A stretch of DNA of 64,000 bases from Clostridium sp. 26_21 (GCA_001915995.1 MNRO01000021.1:1-64000), one strand, 5' to 3'; positions 18,099 to 28,086 are shown, counted from the first letter of the stretch. Made by a program: numbers and translations. The notes: generated from the letters alone by a model not told the origin.

Positions 18099-18530
18099 AT
18101 GAAAGCATTTACTTTACTTCATCAAATCCAAAAATATGCCAATGCTTGTTTGGAAAAAGGAACTCCTGAATACGAAGCAGTTATGCATAGTATTTCTATT
18201 CTTGAAAAAAATTTCGAACCTTATTCAATTCAATTCAAAAAAATTCAAGATGAAAAGCAACAAAAAGAGCTTGTAGCCAAGGAAACCTGTGCACGAGAAG
18301 GACATACTGGAGAATGGCATGAACATGAATATACCGTTTGGGCAATTTGTGGAGATAGAGGTTTCGAACGTTACTGTCCAATTACCAAAAAAAATTGGAC
18401 TAGAATTTGTACAAGATGTAGAGAACAAGAAACAGTAGATGTAGAACCTATTGAAGTTACAAGACTTCATAAATTACAAGAAATCAATGGTATGGAAGAA
18501 AAATTAAAACAAATGAAGTCTGAATTATAA
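18099..18530 (+). CDS. Orphan protein with a Cys/His metal-binding-like centre, unknown function
   Basis: 143 residues, not recognised. The N-terminal half is helical. The centre carries 'CAREGHTGEWHEHEY', then 'WAICGDRG', then 'WTRICTRCREQE': a Cys/His pair, further Cys residues and a final CxxC, which would suit a zinc ribbon or treble clef. The C-terminus is a short coiled coil. There is no signal or membrane segment. It has a strong ribosome binding site (AAGGAGG) and its own terminator, and stands alone on the plus strand between tRNA-Leu and the rpoC 3' end. Insertion next to a tRNA with a duplicated 3' end raises the possibility that it is acquired cargo. Confidence 0.75.
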   Translation: MKAFTLLHQIQKYANACLEKGTPEYEAVMHSISILEKNFEPYSIQFKKIQDEKQQKELVAKETCAREGHTGEWHEHEYTVWAICGDRGFERYCPITKKNWTRICTRCREQETVDVEPIEVTRLHKLQEINGMEEKLKQMKSEL

Positions 18531-18539
18531 TTCATTTTC

Positions 18540-18567
18540 AAAGAAACCTCTATTAGAGGTTTCTTTC
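18540..18567 (+). terminator. Intrinsic terminator after the 143-aa orphan gene
   Basis: Arms AAAGAAACCTC and GAGGTTTCTTT with a short loop, 10 bases past the stop codon at 18530, followed by CTTT. Confidence 0.85.
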
Positions 18568-18581
18568 TTTATATAAATAGA

Positions 18582-18618
18582 AAAACACAGATAAATTTTT
18601 ATGTCTATCTGTGTTTTA
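18582..18618 (-). terminator. Intrinsic terminator after rpoC
   Basis: Minus strand: AAAACACAGATA, loop, TATCTGTGTTTTT, starting directly after the rpoC stop at 18622. Confidence 0.85.
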
Positions 18619-18621
18619 ATT

Positions 18622-21600
18622 TTATTCAGCATCTGATTGTATTTCAACTTGTTTATTTGCATCAATTTCTTCTGCAACTGTCTTTTCATCTTCGCCTTCA
18701 ACCTTAATAGTAACATCTTGATATCTCTTCATACCAGTTCCTGCAGGGATTAACTTACCAATGATAACATTTTCTTTTAATCCTATTAAATCATCTTCCT
18801 TACCTTTAATTGCAGCTTCTGTTAATACTCTTGTTGTCTCTTGGAATGATGCAGCTGATAAGAAACTATCTGTTGCAAGTGAGGCTTTAGTAATACCAAG
18901 TAATGCTCTCTTGCCTGTTGCTGGACGTTTACCTTGTTCAACAGCTTCTTTATTTTTATCTTCAAATTCATACATATCAACTAATGATCCTGGGAACATA
19001 TCTGTATCTCCACCATCATCAACTCTAACCTTACGAAGCATTTGTCTTGCAATTACTTCAACGTGTTTATCATTGATATCAACACCTTGGTTTCTATATG
19101 CTTTTTGAATTTCAGATATTACATATTCATAAACACCTTCTGGTCCTTTTATTGCTAAAATTTCAGCTGGATTTATAGAACCTTCTATTAATGGATCTGC
19201 AGCTTTTACTTCATCTCCATCTTTTACTTTTAGTTTTGATCCAAATGGAATTGTGTATGTTCTTGAATCATCTTTTGATGTAACAATTACTTCTAATTTC
19301 TTCTTATTATCAGAAATTTTAACTGTACCATCAATTTCTGTTATTACAGCAACTCCCTTAGGTTTTCTAGCTTCAAAGATTTCTTCTACTCTTGGAAGAC
19401 CTTGTGTAATATCTGCTACACCAGCAACACCACCAGAGTGAATTGTTCTCATGGTTAACTGTGTACCAGGTTCACCAATTGATTGTGCAGCTATAATACC
19501 AACAGATTCACCAATTGATACTAAATCTCTTCTTGCCAATCCCATACCATAACATTTTTGACATACGCCATGTTTTCCTCTACATGCAATTACTGAACGT
19601 ACAACAACTTTTGTAATTCCAGCATCTACAATACGTTTTGCTATGTCTTTATTAATCATTGTATTTGTATCTACAATAACTTCATTTGTTTGTGGATCTA
19701 ATATATCATTTAATGGATATCTTCCTTCTAGTCTTTCAGCTAATCCTTCAACTATTTGATTTCCATCTTTAATATCTTCAATTGTTAATCCATCAACAGT
19801 TCCACAATCATGTTCTCTAACAATTATATCTTGTGATACATCAACTAGTCTTCTTGTTAAGTATCCAGAGTCAGCTGTTCTTAAAGCTGTATCTGAAAGT
19901 CCTTTACGAGCACCATGTGATGATATGAAATATTCCAATGCATCTAGACCTTCACGGAAACATGATTTGATTGGTATTTCAACTGCTTTACCAGTTGTAC
20001 TAGCCATAAGTCCACGCATACCTGCGATTTGTCTTAATTGGTTCATGTTACCACGGGCTCCAGATTTAACCATCATATATATTGGGTTTAAATCATCAAA
20101 GTTTTCTTCCATTGCCTTACTTACATCATTTGTTGCCTTTTCCCAAATATTAACAACTGATTGATATCTTTCATCATCTGTTATTAAACCTCTTCTATAT
20201 TGATTTCTTACTTTTTCAACTTGTTTATCTGCAGCTGCTAAAATGTCTTTCTTAGAATCTGGTACTTTTACATCTGCTACAGAGAATGTAATACCTGCTA
20301 ATGTTGAATATTTGAAACCTAATGCTTTGATATAATCTATAACTTCTGCTGATTCGATTAAACCATGTTTGTCAATTGTTCTTTCAATTATTGTTCCCAT
20401 TGATTTTTTCATAACTGGGAAATTGATTTCATATTGGAATGGATCTTCTTTTCTGTCTATAAATCCTAAATCTTGTGGAATTCCTTGGTTAAATATAATT
20501 CTACCAACACTTGTTTCAATTTTCTTTGATTTCATTTCTCCATCAATTTCTTTTGTAATTCTTACAAAGATTTTCGCATGGATTGATACTGCATTATTTT
20601 GTAATGCCATTATTGCTTCATCAGGATCTTTGAAATATTTTCCTTCTCCTAATTCTCCATCTAATGTCATTGTTAAATAATAACTTCCTAAAATCATGTC
20701 TAGTCTTGGTACTGCTACTGGTTTACCATCTTGTGGTTTTAATAAGTTGTTTGTAGCTAGCATTAAATATCTTGATTCTGCTTGTGCTTCTGGTGTTAAT
20801 GGTAAATGTATAGCCATCTGGTCACCATCGAAGTCAGCATTGAATGCTTCACATACTAATGCATGTAACTTTATTGCTCTACCTTCTACTAATACTGGTT
20901 CAAATGATTGAATACCTAGTCTGTGTAGTGTTGGAGCTCTGTTTAACATTACTGGGTGATCTTTAATAACTTCTTCTAGAATTCCCCATACTTCAGGGCT
21001 TAATCTTTCTACCATTCTTTTTGCACTTTTTATATTATGTGCTAAATGTCTTTCAACTAATTCTTTCATTACAAATGGTTTGAATAATTCAATTGCCATT
21101 TCTTTTGGTAGACCACATTGATATATTTTTAATTCTGGTCCTACTACGATTACTGAACGTCCTGAATAGTCAACACGTTTTCCTAATAAGTTTTGACGGA
21201 ATCTACCTTGTTTTCCTTTTAATCAGCACCTGTAACAGGTCTTCCTCTTCTTGAGTTATCAATTAAAGCATCTACTGATTCTTGTAACATTCTCTTTTCA
21301 TTTCTTACAATGATTTCAGGTGCTCCAAGTTCTAATAATCTCTTTAATCTGTTATTTCTGTTTATAACTCTTCTATATAAATCATTTAAATCTGATGTTG
21401 CAAATCTACCACCATCTAATTGAACCATAGGTCTTAAATCTGGTGGAATTACTGGTACAACATTCATTACCATCCATTCAGGTCTGTTTCCTGATTGTAA
21501 AAATGCTTCAACTGTGTCTAATCTTTTTATTAATTTTGCTTTTCTTTGTTCACTAGCATTTTCAATTTCTTTTTCTATTTGAGCTGTTAATTTTGCTAAA

Positions 21601-22157
21601 TCAATTTCTTCTAATAATTTCCTTATTGCTTCAGCACCCATTTCAGCTTTGAATGATTTTCTACCATATTTTTCTTCTGCTTCATGGTATTCTTTTTCAG
21701 TTAATATTTGGCATTTTTCTAGTCCAGATGTTCCTTTATCTGTTACTATATATGATGCAAAATAAATTACTTTTTCAAGATTTCTTGGTGAGATATCTAG
21801 CATTAATGCAATTCTACTTGGAATCCCTTTGAAATACCAAATATGTGCAACTGGAGCTGCAAGTTCAATGTGTCCCATTCTTTCACGTCTTACTTTTGAT
21901 TTTGTAACTTCTACACCACACTTATCACAAACAATCCCTTTATATCTTACTCTTTTATATTTACCACAATGACATTCCCAGTCTTTTGTTGGTCCAAATA
22001 TTTTTTCACAAAATAGACCATCTTTTTCTGGTTTTAAAGTTCTATAATTTATAGTCTCTGGTTTTTTTACTTCACCTTTTGACCATTCTCTTATCTTTTC
22101 GTCTGATGCAATTCCTATTTTAATTTTATTGAATATCTCTAATTCGTCTTCTTCCAT
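18622..22157 (-). CDS. rpoC: RNA polymerase beta' subunit, reading frame broken by a short deletion
   Basis: Two adjacent frames together give a full beta' subunit of about 1177 residues. The first, 22157 to 21219, has the N-terminal zinc site ('CHCGKYKR', 'CDKCG') and ends at '...GRPVTGAD'. The second contains the Mg2+-binding 'NADFDGDQMA' loop, bridge and trigger helix regions and a normal C-terminus. At the junction (about 21220-21228) the conserved stretch between 'GRPVTG' and 'KGKQGRFRQNLLGKRVDYSG' is missing: 31 bases net, about 11 residues (GNRPLKSLSDM in relatives). The loss also shifts the frame. The downstream frame still encodes the conserved 'KGKQGRFRQN' block, so this is not an ancient split as in cyanobacteria. 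Since the subunit is essential, an assembly or sequence error is the simplest explanation. The ATG at 22157 lies 13 bases after an AAGGGGG. Confidence 0.96.
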
Positions 22158-22204
22158 CTCTATTAGATGTCCCCCTTCTCAAATTATTTGGGCATTTTAA
22201 AACA

Positions 22205-22258
22205 GCTCAAGAGGCTATCCCCCGCTCTTGCAAACTCTTCCGTCGCCTCTTTTGCTTT
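22205..22258. repeat. Inverted repeat in the rpoB-rpoC gap
   Basis: Arms AAGAGGC and GCCTCTT, extended by AGC/GCT, enclose about 28 bases in the 128-base rpoB-rpoC gap. No T-run follows on the minus strand. It is locally GC-rich compared with its surroundings; a processing or pausing structure is possible. Confidence 0.4.
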
Positions 22259-22285
22259 TCAAAATATTATTTAATTGTAGTTTTA

Positions 22286-25200
22286 TTATTCATTATCAAA
22301 TCCGTCATTATCATAAATGCTGTCATCATCATCTAAATTATCATCATCAAATAGTTCATCACTATCTTCTTCATCTTCATTATCTACCATTTCTTCTTCT
22401 TCATATCCATCTTCTAAATCTTCATGTATTAATACATCATCTTCAGTTAAAGCTCTATCTTTTTCTACATCTTCATAATCAATTCCATCTTCGATGTGTT
22501 CTTTTAATTCTAATTCTTTATTATCTTCAGAGAATAATCTTACATCTAATCCTAATGCTTGCAATTCTTTTACAAGTACTTTAAAGCTTTCTGGAACTCC
22601 TGGTTCAGGAATATTTTCACCTTTAACAATTGCTTCATATGCTTTAACACGTCCTACAACATCATCTGATTTTATTGTTAAAATCTCTTGTAATGTGTAT
22701 GCTGCACCATAAGCTTCTAGTGCCCAAACTTCCATCTCTCCAAAACGTTGTCCACCAAATTGAGCTTTACCTCCTAAAGGTTGTTGTGTTACTAATGAGT
22801 ATGGTCCTGTTGAACGAGCATGTATTTTATCATCAACTAAGTGATGTAGTTTTAACATGTACATTACACCAACTGTAATTGGACTTGCAAATGGTTCTCC
22901 AGTTCTTCCATCATATAATGTTTGTTTTCCATCTGGTGATAATCCAGCTTCTTGTAATAATTCTTCAATTTCTTTATCAGATGCACCATCAAATACTGGT
23001 GTTGATACTTTCCATCCTAATGCTCTTGCTGCTGCTCCTAAGTGAACTTCAAGGATTTGTCCTAAGTTCATACGAGATGGTATACCTAATGGGTTTAATA
23101 AAATGTCTATTGGTGTTCCATCTGGTAAGAATGGCATATCTTCTTTTGGTAATATTCTTGAAATAACACCTTTGTTACCATGACGTCCAGCCATTTTATC
23201 TCCAACTGATATTTTTCTCTTTGTAGCAATATAACATCTAATTACTTGATTTACTCCAGGTCCTAATTCTTCTGAATTGTCTCTTGTAAATATTTTTACA
23301 TCAACAATTGTTCCAGCTTCACCATGTGGTACACGAAGTGATGTATCTCTTACTTCTCTAGCTTTTTCTCCAAATATTGCACGAAGTAATCTTTCTTCTG
23401 CTGTTAAGTCTGTTTCTCCTTTTGGAGTAACTTTACCAACTAATATATCTCCAGGTCTTACTTCTGCACCTATTCTAATAATACCATTTTCATCAAGATC
23501 TTTTAATGCGTCATCTCCAACATTTGGTATATCTCTTGTTATTTCTTCTGGGCCTAATTTTGTATCACGACATTCACAATCATATTCTTCAATATGTATT
23601 GATGTAAATATGTCTTCTTGTACTAGTCTTTCATTTAAAAGAATAGCATCCTCATAGTTGTAACCTTCCCATGTTGAGAATGCTACTAACATGTTTTTAC
23701 CTAATGCCATTTCTCCATCTTTTGTTGCTGGTCCATCTGCTAACGCATCACCTTTTTTAACTATTTCACCTTTTCTAACTATTGGTCTTTGATTGATACA
23801 TGTTCCACCATTTGTTCTTTTGAATTTACGTAGTTTATGTACAACTGTTTTACCATTGTTATATTTCATTGTGATACTGTCACCAGTAACTTTTTCTACA
23901 ACACCATCATCTTCAGCTAATATTAATATTCCTGAATCTTTTGCTGCTCTATATTCAATACCTGTTGCTATAATTGGTGCTTCTGATGTCATTAATGGAA
24001 CTGCTTGACGTTGCATGTTTGATCCCATTAAAGATCTTTTAGCATCATCATTTTCCAAGAATGGAATCATTGCAGCTGCAATTGATACTAATTGTTTTGG
24101 TGATACATCAACATATTGTACTAATTCTTTATCAACTTCTATAATTTCATTTCTATGTCTTACACGAACACGCTTATTTATAAATTCATTATTTTCATTC
24201 ATTGGTTCAGATGCTTGTGCTATCATGTAATTATCTTCAACATCTGCACTCATATATTCAACAATATCTGTTACTCTATGTGTTTCTGGATCTACTTTTC
24301 TATATGGTGTTTCAATAAATCCATATTCATTTATATTAGCAAATGATGATAATGCTGAAATTAATCCAATGTTTGGTCCTTCTGGAGATTCAATTGGACA
24401 TAATCTACCATAATGTGTATAGTGAATATCACGAACTTCGAACCCTGCTCTTTCTCTTGACAAACCACCAGGTCCTAATGCTGAAATTCTTCTTTTATGT
24501 GTTAATTCTGATAATGGGTTTGTTTGATCCATGAATTGTGATAATTGTGAACTTCCAAAGAATTCTCTTATTGATGATGTTATTGGTTTTGTGTTTATTA
24601 ATGATTGTGGTGTTATAACATCTAAGTCTTGAATTGTCATTCTTTCACGAACAACTCTTTCAAGTCTTGCTAAACCAATTCTGAATTGATTTTGTAATAA
24701 TTCTCCAACACATCTTATTCTACGATTTGCTAAGTGATCTATATCATCAGCTTTTCCATATCCATGATACATATTTAATAAATAGTTTATTGATGCTATC
24801 ATGTCTTCTGTTGTTATATATTTTGGAATTAGTTCTTCTTCTCTTTGTTTTAATGTTTTAACTAATTCTTCTTCTGAAGTATTTTCCATTATATTTTTTA
24901 ATACTTCATAATTTACATATTCTTTTATATGTAAGCTACTTAAGTCTACATTTGGTAATACTGAATGAATATTTACTATTCCATTACCAATTATTCTTAA
25001 TTTTTTCTCTCCAAACTTAATATCTACTACATTTATACCTGCATTTTGAATTGCTTCTGCTGCTTCTGCTGAAATTACTTCTCCAGCTGTAACAAAAACT
25101 TCTCCTGTTTCTTTATCCATAATGTCTTCAAATGCAACTTGATTTTTTATTCTGTTTGCGATACTTAATTTTTGGTTAAATTTATATCTTCCTACTTTTG

Positions 25201-26005
25201 CTAAATCATATCTTCTATTGTCAAAGAATAATCCATTAAATAAGCTTTTTGCAGCTTCTACTGTTGGTAATTCTCCAGGTCTTAATTTTTTGTAAATTTC
25301 GATTAATGCTTCTTCACCTGTTTTTATTGGATCTTTTTGTATTGTTGTTTCTAGTAAAGCTTCATCTCCAAATAATGCTCTTATTTGATCATCTGATACT
25401 AATCCAATTGCTCTTAATAATGTTGTAATTGGAATTTTTCTTGTTCTATCAACACGTACCCAGAATATATCATTTCCATCTGTTTCATATTCTAACCATG
25501 CACCTCTTAATGGCATAATTGTTGATGTATATGTTTTCTTTCCTGTTTTTGTATCAAATATTTCATCATAGTAACATCCTGGTGAACGTACTAACTGGCT
25601 AACTACAACTCTTTCTGCACCATTTATTATAAATGTTCCACTTTCTGTCATTAATGGGAAATCACCTAAATAAATTTCTTGTTCTTTGATTTCACCTGAT
25701 TCACGGTTTATTAATCTTACTTTTACATGTAATCTTGTAGAATATGTTGCATCTCTTTCTTTTGCTTCTTCTTCTGTGTATTTTGTTTTTTCTTCCATGT
25801 AGTAGTCAAAAAATTCTAATACTAGATTTCCTGAATAATCTATGATTGGTGAAATGTCTTTTAATACTTCTCCTAATCCTTCTTCAATAAACCAGTCATA
25901 AGAATCTTTTTGAACTTTAATTAAGTTTGGCATTTCTATAAAATCGCCAACTTTTGAGAAATCTTTACGGGTTGTTTTTCCGAATTTAACATCTTTGATT
26001 TCCAA
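22286..26005 (-). CDS. rpoB: RNA polymerase beta subunit
   Basis: About 1239 residues with all beta-subunit blocks: 'SQLSQFMDQTNPLSELTHKRRISALGPGGL' contains the rifampicin-binding cluster with wild-type-looking residues, and later come 'GRHGNKGVISRI' and 'GGKAQFGGQRFGEMEVWALEAYGA'. The start is probably the TTG at 26005, 8 bases after AAGGAG; the GTG at 26014 overlaps that ribosome binding site. Unusually, the C-terminus continues for about 65 residues past the normal end in a very acidic tail, almost entirely Asp, Glu and Asn in its last 40 residues. rpoC follows after 128 bases. The usual upstream genes rplKAJL are absent and a long leader with a strong promoter takes their place. Confidence 0.98.
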   Translation of the reverse strand: MEIKDVKFGKTTRKDFSKVGDFIEMPNLIKVQKDSYDWFIEEGLGEVLKDISPIIDYSGNLVLEFFDYYMEEKTKYTEEEAKERDATYSTRLHVKVRLINRESGEIKEQEIYLGDFPLMTESGTFIINGAERVVVSQLVRSPGCYYDEIFDTKTGKKTYTSTIMPLRGAWLEYETDGNDIFWVRVDRTRKIPITTLLRAIGLVSDDQIRALFGDEALLETTIQKDPIKTGEEALIEIYKKLRPGELPTVEAAKSLFNGLFFDNRRYDLAKVGRYKFNQKLSIANRIKNQVAFEDIMDKETGEVFVTAGEVISAEAAEAIQNAGINVVDIKFGEKKLRIIGNGIVNIHSVLPNVDLSSLHIKEYVNYEVLKNIMENTSEEELVKTLKQREEELIPKYITTEDMIASINYLLNMYHGYGKADDIDHLANRRIRCVGELLQNQFRIGLARLERVVRERMTIQDLDVITPQSLINTKPITSSIREFFGSSQLSQFMDQTNPLSELTHKRRISALGPGGLSRERAGFEVRDIHYTHYGRLCPIESPEGPNIGLISALSSFANINEYGFIETPYRKVDPETHRVTDIVEYMSADVEDNYMIAQASEPMNENNEFINKRVRVRHRNEIIEVDKELVQYVDVSPKQLVSIAAAMIPFLENDDAKRSLMGSNMQRQAVPLMTSEAPIIATGIEYRAAKDSGILILAEDDGVVEKVTGDSITMKYNNGKTVVHKLRKFKRTNGGTCINQRPIVRKGEIVKKGDALADGPATKDGEMALGKNMLVAFSTWEGYNYEDAILLNERLVQEDIFTSIHIEEYDCECRDTKLGPEEITRDIPNVGDDALKDLDENGIIRIGAEVRPGDILVGKVTPKGETDLTAEERLLRAIFGEKAREVRDTSLRVPHGEAGTIVDVKIFTRDNSEELGPGVNQVIRCYIATKRKISVGDKMAGRHGNKGVISRILPKEDMPFLPDGTPIDILLNPLGIPSRMNLGQILEVHLGAAARALGWKVSTPVFDGASDKEIEELLQEAGLSPDGKQTLYDGRTGEPFASPITVGVMYMLKLHHLVDDKIHARSTGPYSLVTQQPLGGKAQFGGQRFGEMEVWALEAYGAAYTLQEILTIKSDDVVGRVKAYEAIVKGENIPEPGVPESFKVLVKELQALGLDVRLFSEDNKELELKEHIEDGIDYEDVEKDRALTEDDVLIHEDLEDGYEEEEMVDNEDEEDSDELFDDDNLDDDDSIYDNDGFDNE

Positions 26006-26346
26006 AAAAATCACTCCTTATAAAATATTAAGCAGCTTTTGCTTCGCTCGAAATTCTGCCAATCTAAGAATAAATAAGAAATTATAGCTTTAACTTATAT
26101 CTTAAAATATTTCTTATTGTATAAAAAATGCCATATTTAAGTAATGGCTTGGCTAGTTTTCTTACGAGAAAATATTTAATTAGAAAAATCCCTTCTTAAA
26201 ATATAGTTTTGTAAAGTTTTGATTATTGTCTGCTCTACAATTTTCTCCCTTTATTTCTACTTATATTTAATTCTTATTTTTCTAAATTTTATCATTTTGA
26301 ATTAACTCTGATAATTCCTAAGAATTACCAATTTGCAAATTTATAC
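26006..26346 (-). promoter_or_regulatory. Long rpoB leader with an attenuator-like hairpin
   Basis: About 340 bases separate the inferred transcription start from rpoB and hold no gene. At 26121-26148 the minus strand reads GCCAT, 9-base loop, ATGGC, ATTTTTTAT, a weak terminator-like hairpin. Closer to rpoB, at about 26073-26117, an AATAAGAAAT/ATTTCTTATT inverted repeat could form another structure. No known riboswitch pattern is recognised. Control of rpoBC by premature termination is a possibility. Confidence 0.45.
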
Positions 26347-26353
26347 GCATATT

Positions 26354-26383
26354 ATTATATCATATTACAAAAGTTGTTGTCAA
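26354..26383 (-). promoter_or_regulatory. Strong sigma-A promoter for rpoBC
   Basis: Minus strand: consensus -35 TTGACA (26378-26383), 18-base spacer, consensus -10 TATAAT (26354-26359). It lies back to back with the plus-strand promoter at 26450. Confidence 0.85.
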
Positions 26384-26449
26384 TGCTTTTAAGCTTATTT
26401 TCTAACTTTTTATTTTATTATTTTGCTTTATCTATATTTACATAATGCA

Positions 26450-26478
26450 TTGACTTTGATTGATTTTTATATTATAAT
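26450..26478 (+). promoter_or_regulatory. Sigma-A promoter for the 382-aa orphan gene
   Basis: -35 TTGACT (26450-26455), 17-base spacer, -10 TATAAT (26473-26478). Downstream the leader carries AAATTTGGAGG twice. The first copy precedes an ATG followed at once by TAA; the second precedes the real gene start. Confidence 0.8.
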
Positions 26479-26588
26479 TATTTTATGCACATTGAAATGC
26501 TAATATATGAAATTTGGAGGGTTTTTATGTAATCTTTAATTTCTACTCACCTTAAAAGTATTTTAATTTTAAATTTGGAGGAAAAAAT

Positions 26589-27737
26589 ATGTTTGATTAT
26601 ACTTACAACTTTGAATTAAGCAAAGAAAATCTAGCATCCTTACAAATCGCAGTAAATCCTGATAATTATTGTTCTCCACTTCTAAAAACTAGTATTGCAG
26701 AAACTCAAAAGCAGCTAACAGAAGATTCGAACTTTAAAAATAAGTTCTATAGTCTCTGCTTATGCTCTATTATTTCACAAATGTGGAGTGCGAAGGCAAC
26801 CAAGTTTATAGGAAAGAGTAGTTTGATTTACAATTCAGCACTTAATTGCTATGAATTTGCCGTTACTCATAAAATTATTGGTGAAACTCTTTCTATTACA
26901 AAAAGCAATATGTTTGGTATGTTAAGTTCCAAACGGAAATGTGTTGGATTTCTGTATATAAAAATAAGTGTTATTGTCACTGGCAATATCGTAATTTTAA
27001 AATCCAGGCATTACAAATCTATTGCACAGCAACATCCTGTTTCATTCAAGGTTTGCCCTGATTATGAATATAGTTTAACTCCTTTTATTGTAAAAGATGG
27101 GAACATGTCTATGTGTGAGTCTTTTGAAAAAAAACTTGCAAATGCTTTTTACAAAACACTTTCACAAATTGCTGATTCTTTTGCAAACATCGAAATTTTT
27201 AACGGAGATGTTTTAGATTGTTTAAATTTTCAAAATCCCAACAATTCTTATTCTTCTAAAGATTGTCAAGTAATTGAAGCAGTCTACTATATGGCTTGTA
27301 AGTTTTTCCCATTGTTTGCTTCTGTTGATTCTCAACAGCAAATTGAAATGTTAAAATCTGCAAGTGAAGAAACTCAATTTGAAGTAACAATTGCTAGAAA
27401 ATATAAAGCAAATTTTCAAGTATCTGTTTTTGCAAAAAATCTATACTTTGAAATTATGAAAAAAAGATTAGATGGTGTTGCAATTTTTAGCAAAATTTCG
27501 AAGACTCTGACTATGCAAAAATGGAATACTTCTCCTTCTTGTCTTCTGTATACAGAGAAAGATTTTGAAGAATTCGATTATTCTAATTGCAATCCTGAAG
27601 AACTTATTTGGGTAAGATATGATAGTTCTAACTATAATGTCCAGGAACTCTATTCCAAACTAGTTCCCACAATTAGTGTAGTAAATGCTTTAAAAATCAA
27701 CTGCTTTATTGACGAAATCAATTTAGCTGATTCCTAA
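26589..27737 (+). CDS. Orphan protein of unknown function, 382 residues
   Basis: No family recognised. There is no signal peptide, membrane segment or repeat. The protein has a mixed composition with several cysteines in the first third (around 'YSLCLCSIISQMWSA') and one moderately hydrophobic beta-like stretch near residue 120 ('GFLYIKISVIVTGNIVILKS'). It starts at an ATG after TTTGGAGG. It is transcribed divergently from rpoB by a near-consensus promoter and ends at a strong terminator, so it is a complete single-gene unit. Codon choice is slightly less AT-extreme than neighbouring housekeeping genes. Its layout matches the other plus-strand orphan at 37156, which also has a TTGGAGG ribosome binding site and its own promoter and terminator. 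Confidence 0.8.
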   Translation: MFDYTYNFELSKENLASLQIAVNPDNYCSPLLKTSIAETQKQLTEDSNFKNKFYSLCLCSIISQMWSAKATKFIGKSSLIYNSALNCYEFAVTHKIIGETLSITKSNMFGMLSSKRKCVGFLYIKISVIVTGNIVILKSRHYKSIAQQHPVSFKVCPDYEYSLTPFIVKDGNMSMCESFEKKLANAFYKTLSQIADSFANIEIFNGDVLDCLNFQNPNNSYSSKDCQVIEAVYYMACKFFPLFASVDSQQQIEMLKSASEETQFEVTIARKYKANFQVSVFAKNLYFEIMKKRLDGVAIFSKISKTLTMQKWNTSPSCLLYTEKDFEEFDYSNCNPEELIWVRYDSSNYNVQELYSKLVPTISVVNALKINCFIDEINLADS

Positions 27738-27750
27738 ATTTCATAAAGCA

Positions 27751-27791
27751 AAATGCAGGTGGTTAATACCACCTGCATTTCTTTTTTTTTT
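27751..27791 (+). terminator. Intrinsic terminator after the 382-aa orphan gene
   Basis: A perfect 12-bp stem AAATGCAGGTGG/CCACCTGCATTT with a 6-base loop is followed by C and a long T-run. Confidence 0.95.
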
Positions 27792-27799
27792 CAAAGTAC

Positions 27800-27826
27800 T
27801 TGCACAAATATTTAATATATTATAAT
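27800..27826 (+). promoter_or_regulatory. Probable promoter of the glmS transcript
   Basis: TTGCAC (27800-27805) is followed by a run of TATAAT-like sequence at 27821-27831; several spacings from 15 to 20 bases are possible. It lies about 50 bases before the ribozyme. Confidence 0.5.
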
Positions 27827-27879
27827 ATAATACAGAAATTGAAATATAAAAAATCTATATTGAAAGGAGTTATTTATTA

Positions 27880-28020
27880 AGCGCCAGAACACTATTGTGT
27901 TGACGAGGTCTAGAGTTTATCGAATTTTCGGCGGATGCTCTAGTGGCTTAACTTAAGCCAGAGTATTATAACAAAAAACAATGTAATGTTGTAACAGAAA
28001 TTAATACATAAGTATATTTC
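27880..28020 (+). ncRNA. glmS ribozyme (GlcN6P-activated self-cleaving riboswitch)
   Basis: The conserved core is easily read: AGCGCCAGAAC at the cleavage site (cut just before G27881), TTGACGAGG, the TTATCGA segment and TTCGGCGGATG, with a pairing TCTAGAG/CTCTAG helix. The 3' part contains the accessory pseudoknot region (GGCTTAA/TTAAGCC). Established behaviour: glucosamine-6-phosphate acts as cofactor for cleavage, the processed mRNA is degraded, and GlmS synthesis falls. It sits in the leader of glmS as expected. A small AATTCC/GGAATTTTTG hairpin follows at about 28021-28042. Confidence 0.97.
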
Positions 28021-28086
28021 AATTCCGCATATAGGGAATTTTTGCGTTCAAAAACCCTATTAAACTATTTTAAGGAGGATTCACAA

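Noticed and set aside
18622..22157. A genuinely split rpoC as in cyanobacteria
   Set aside because: The break removes and shifts a block conserved in all beta' subunits, and the second part has no start signal, so it is not a functional split.
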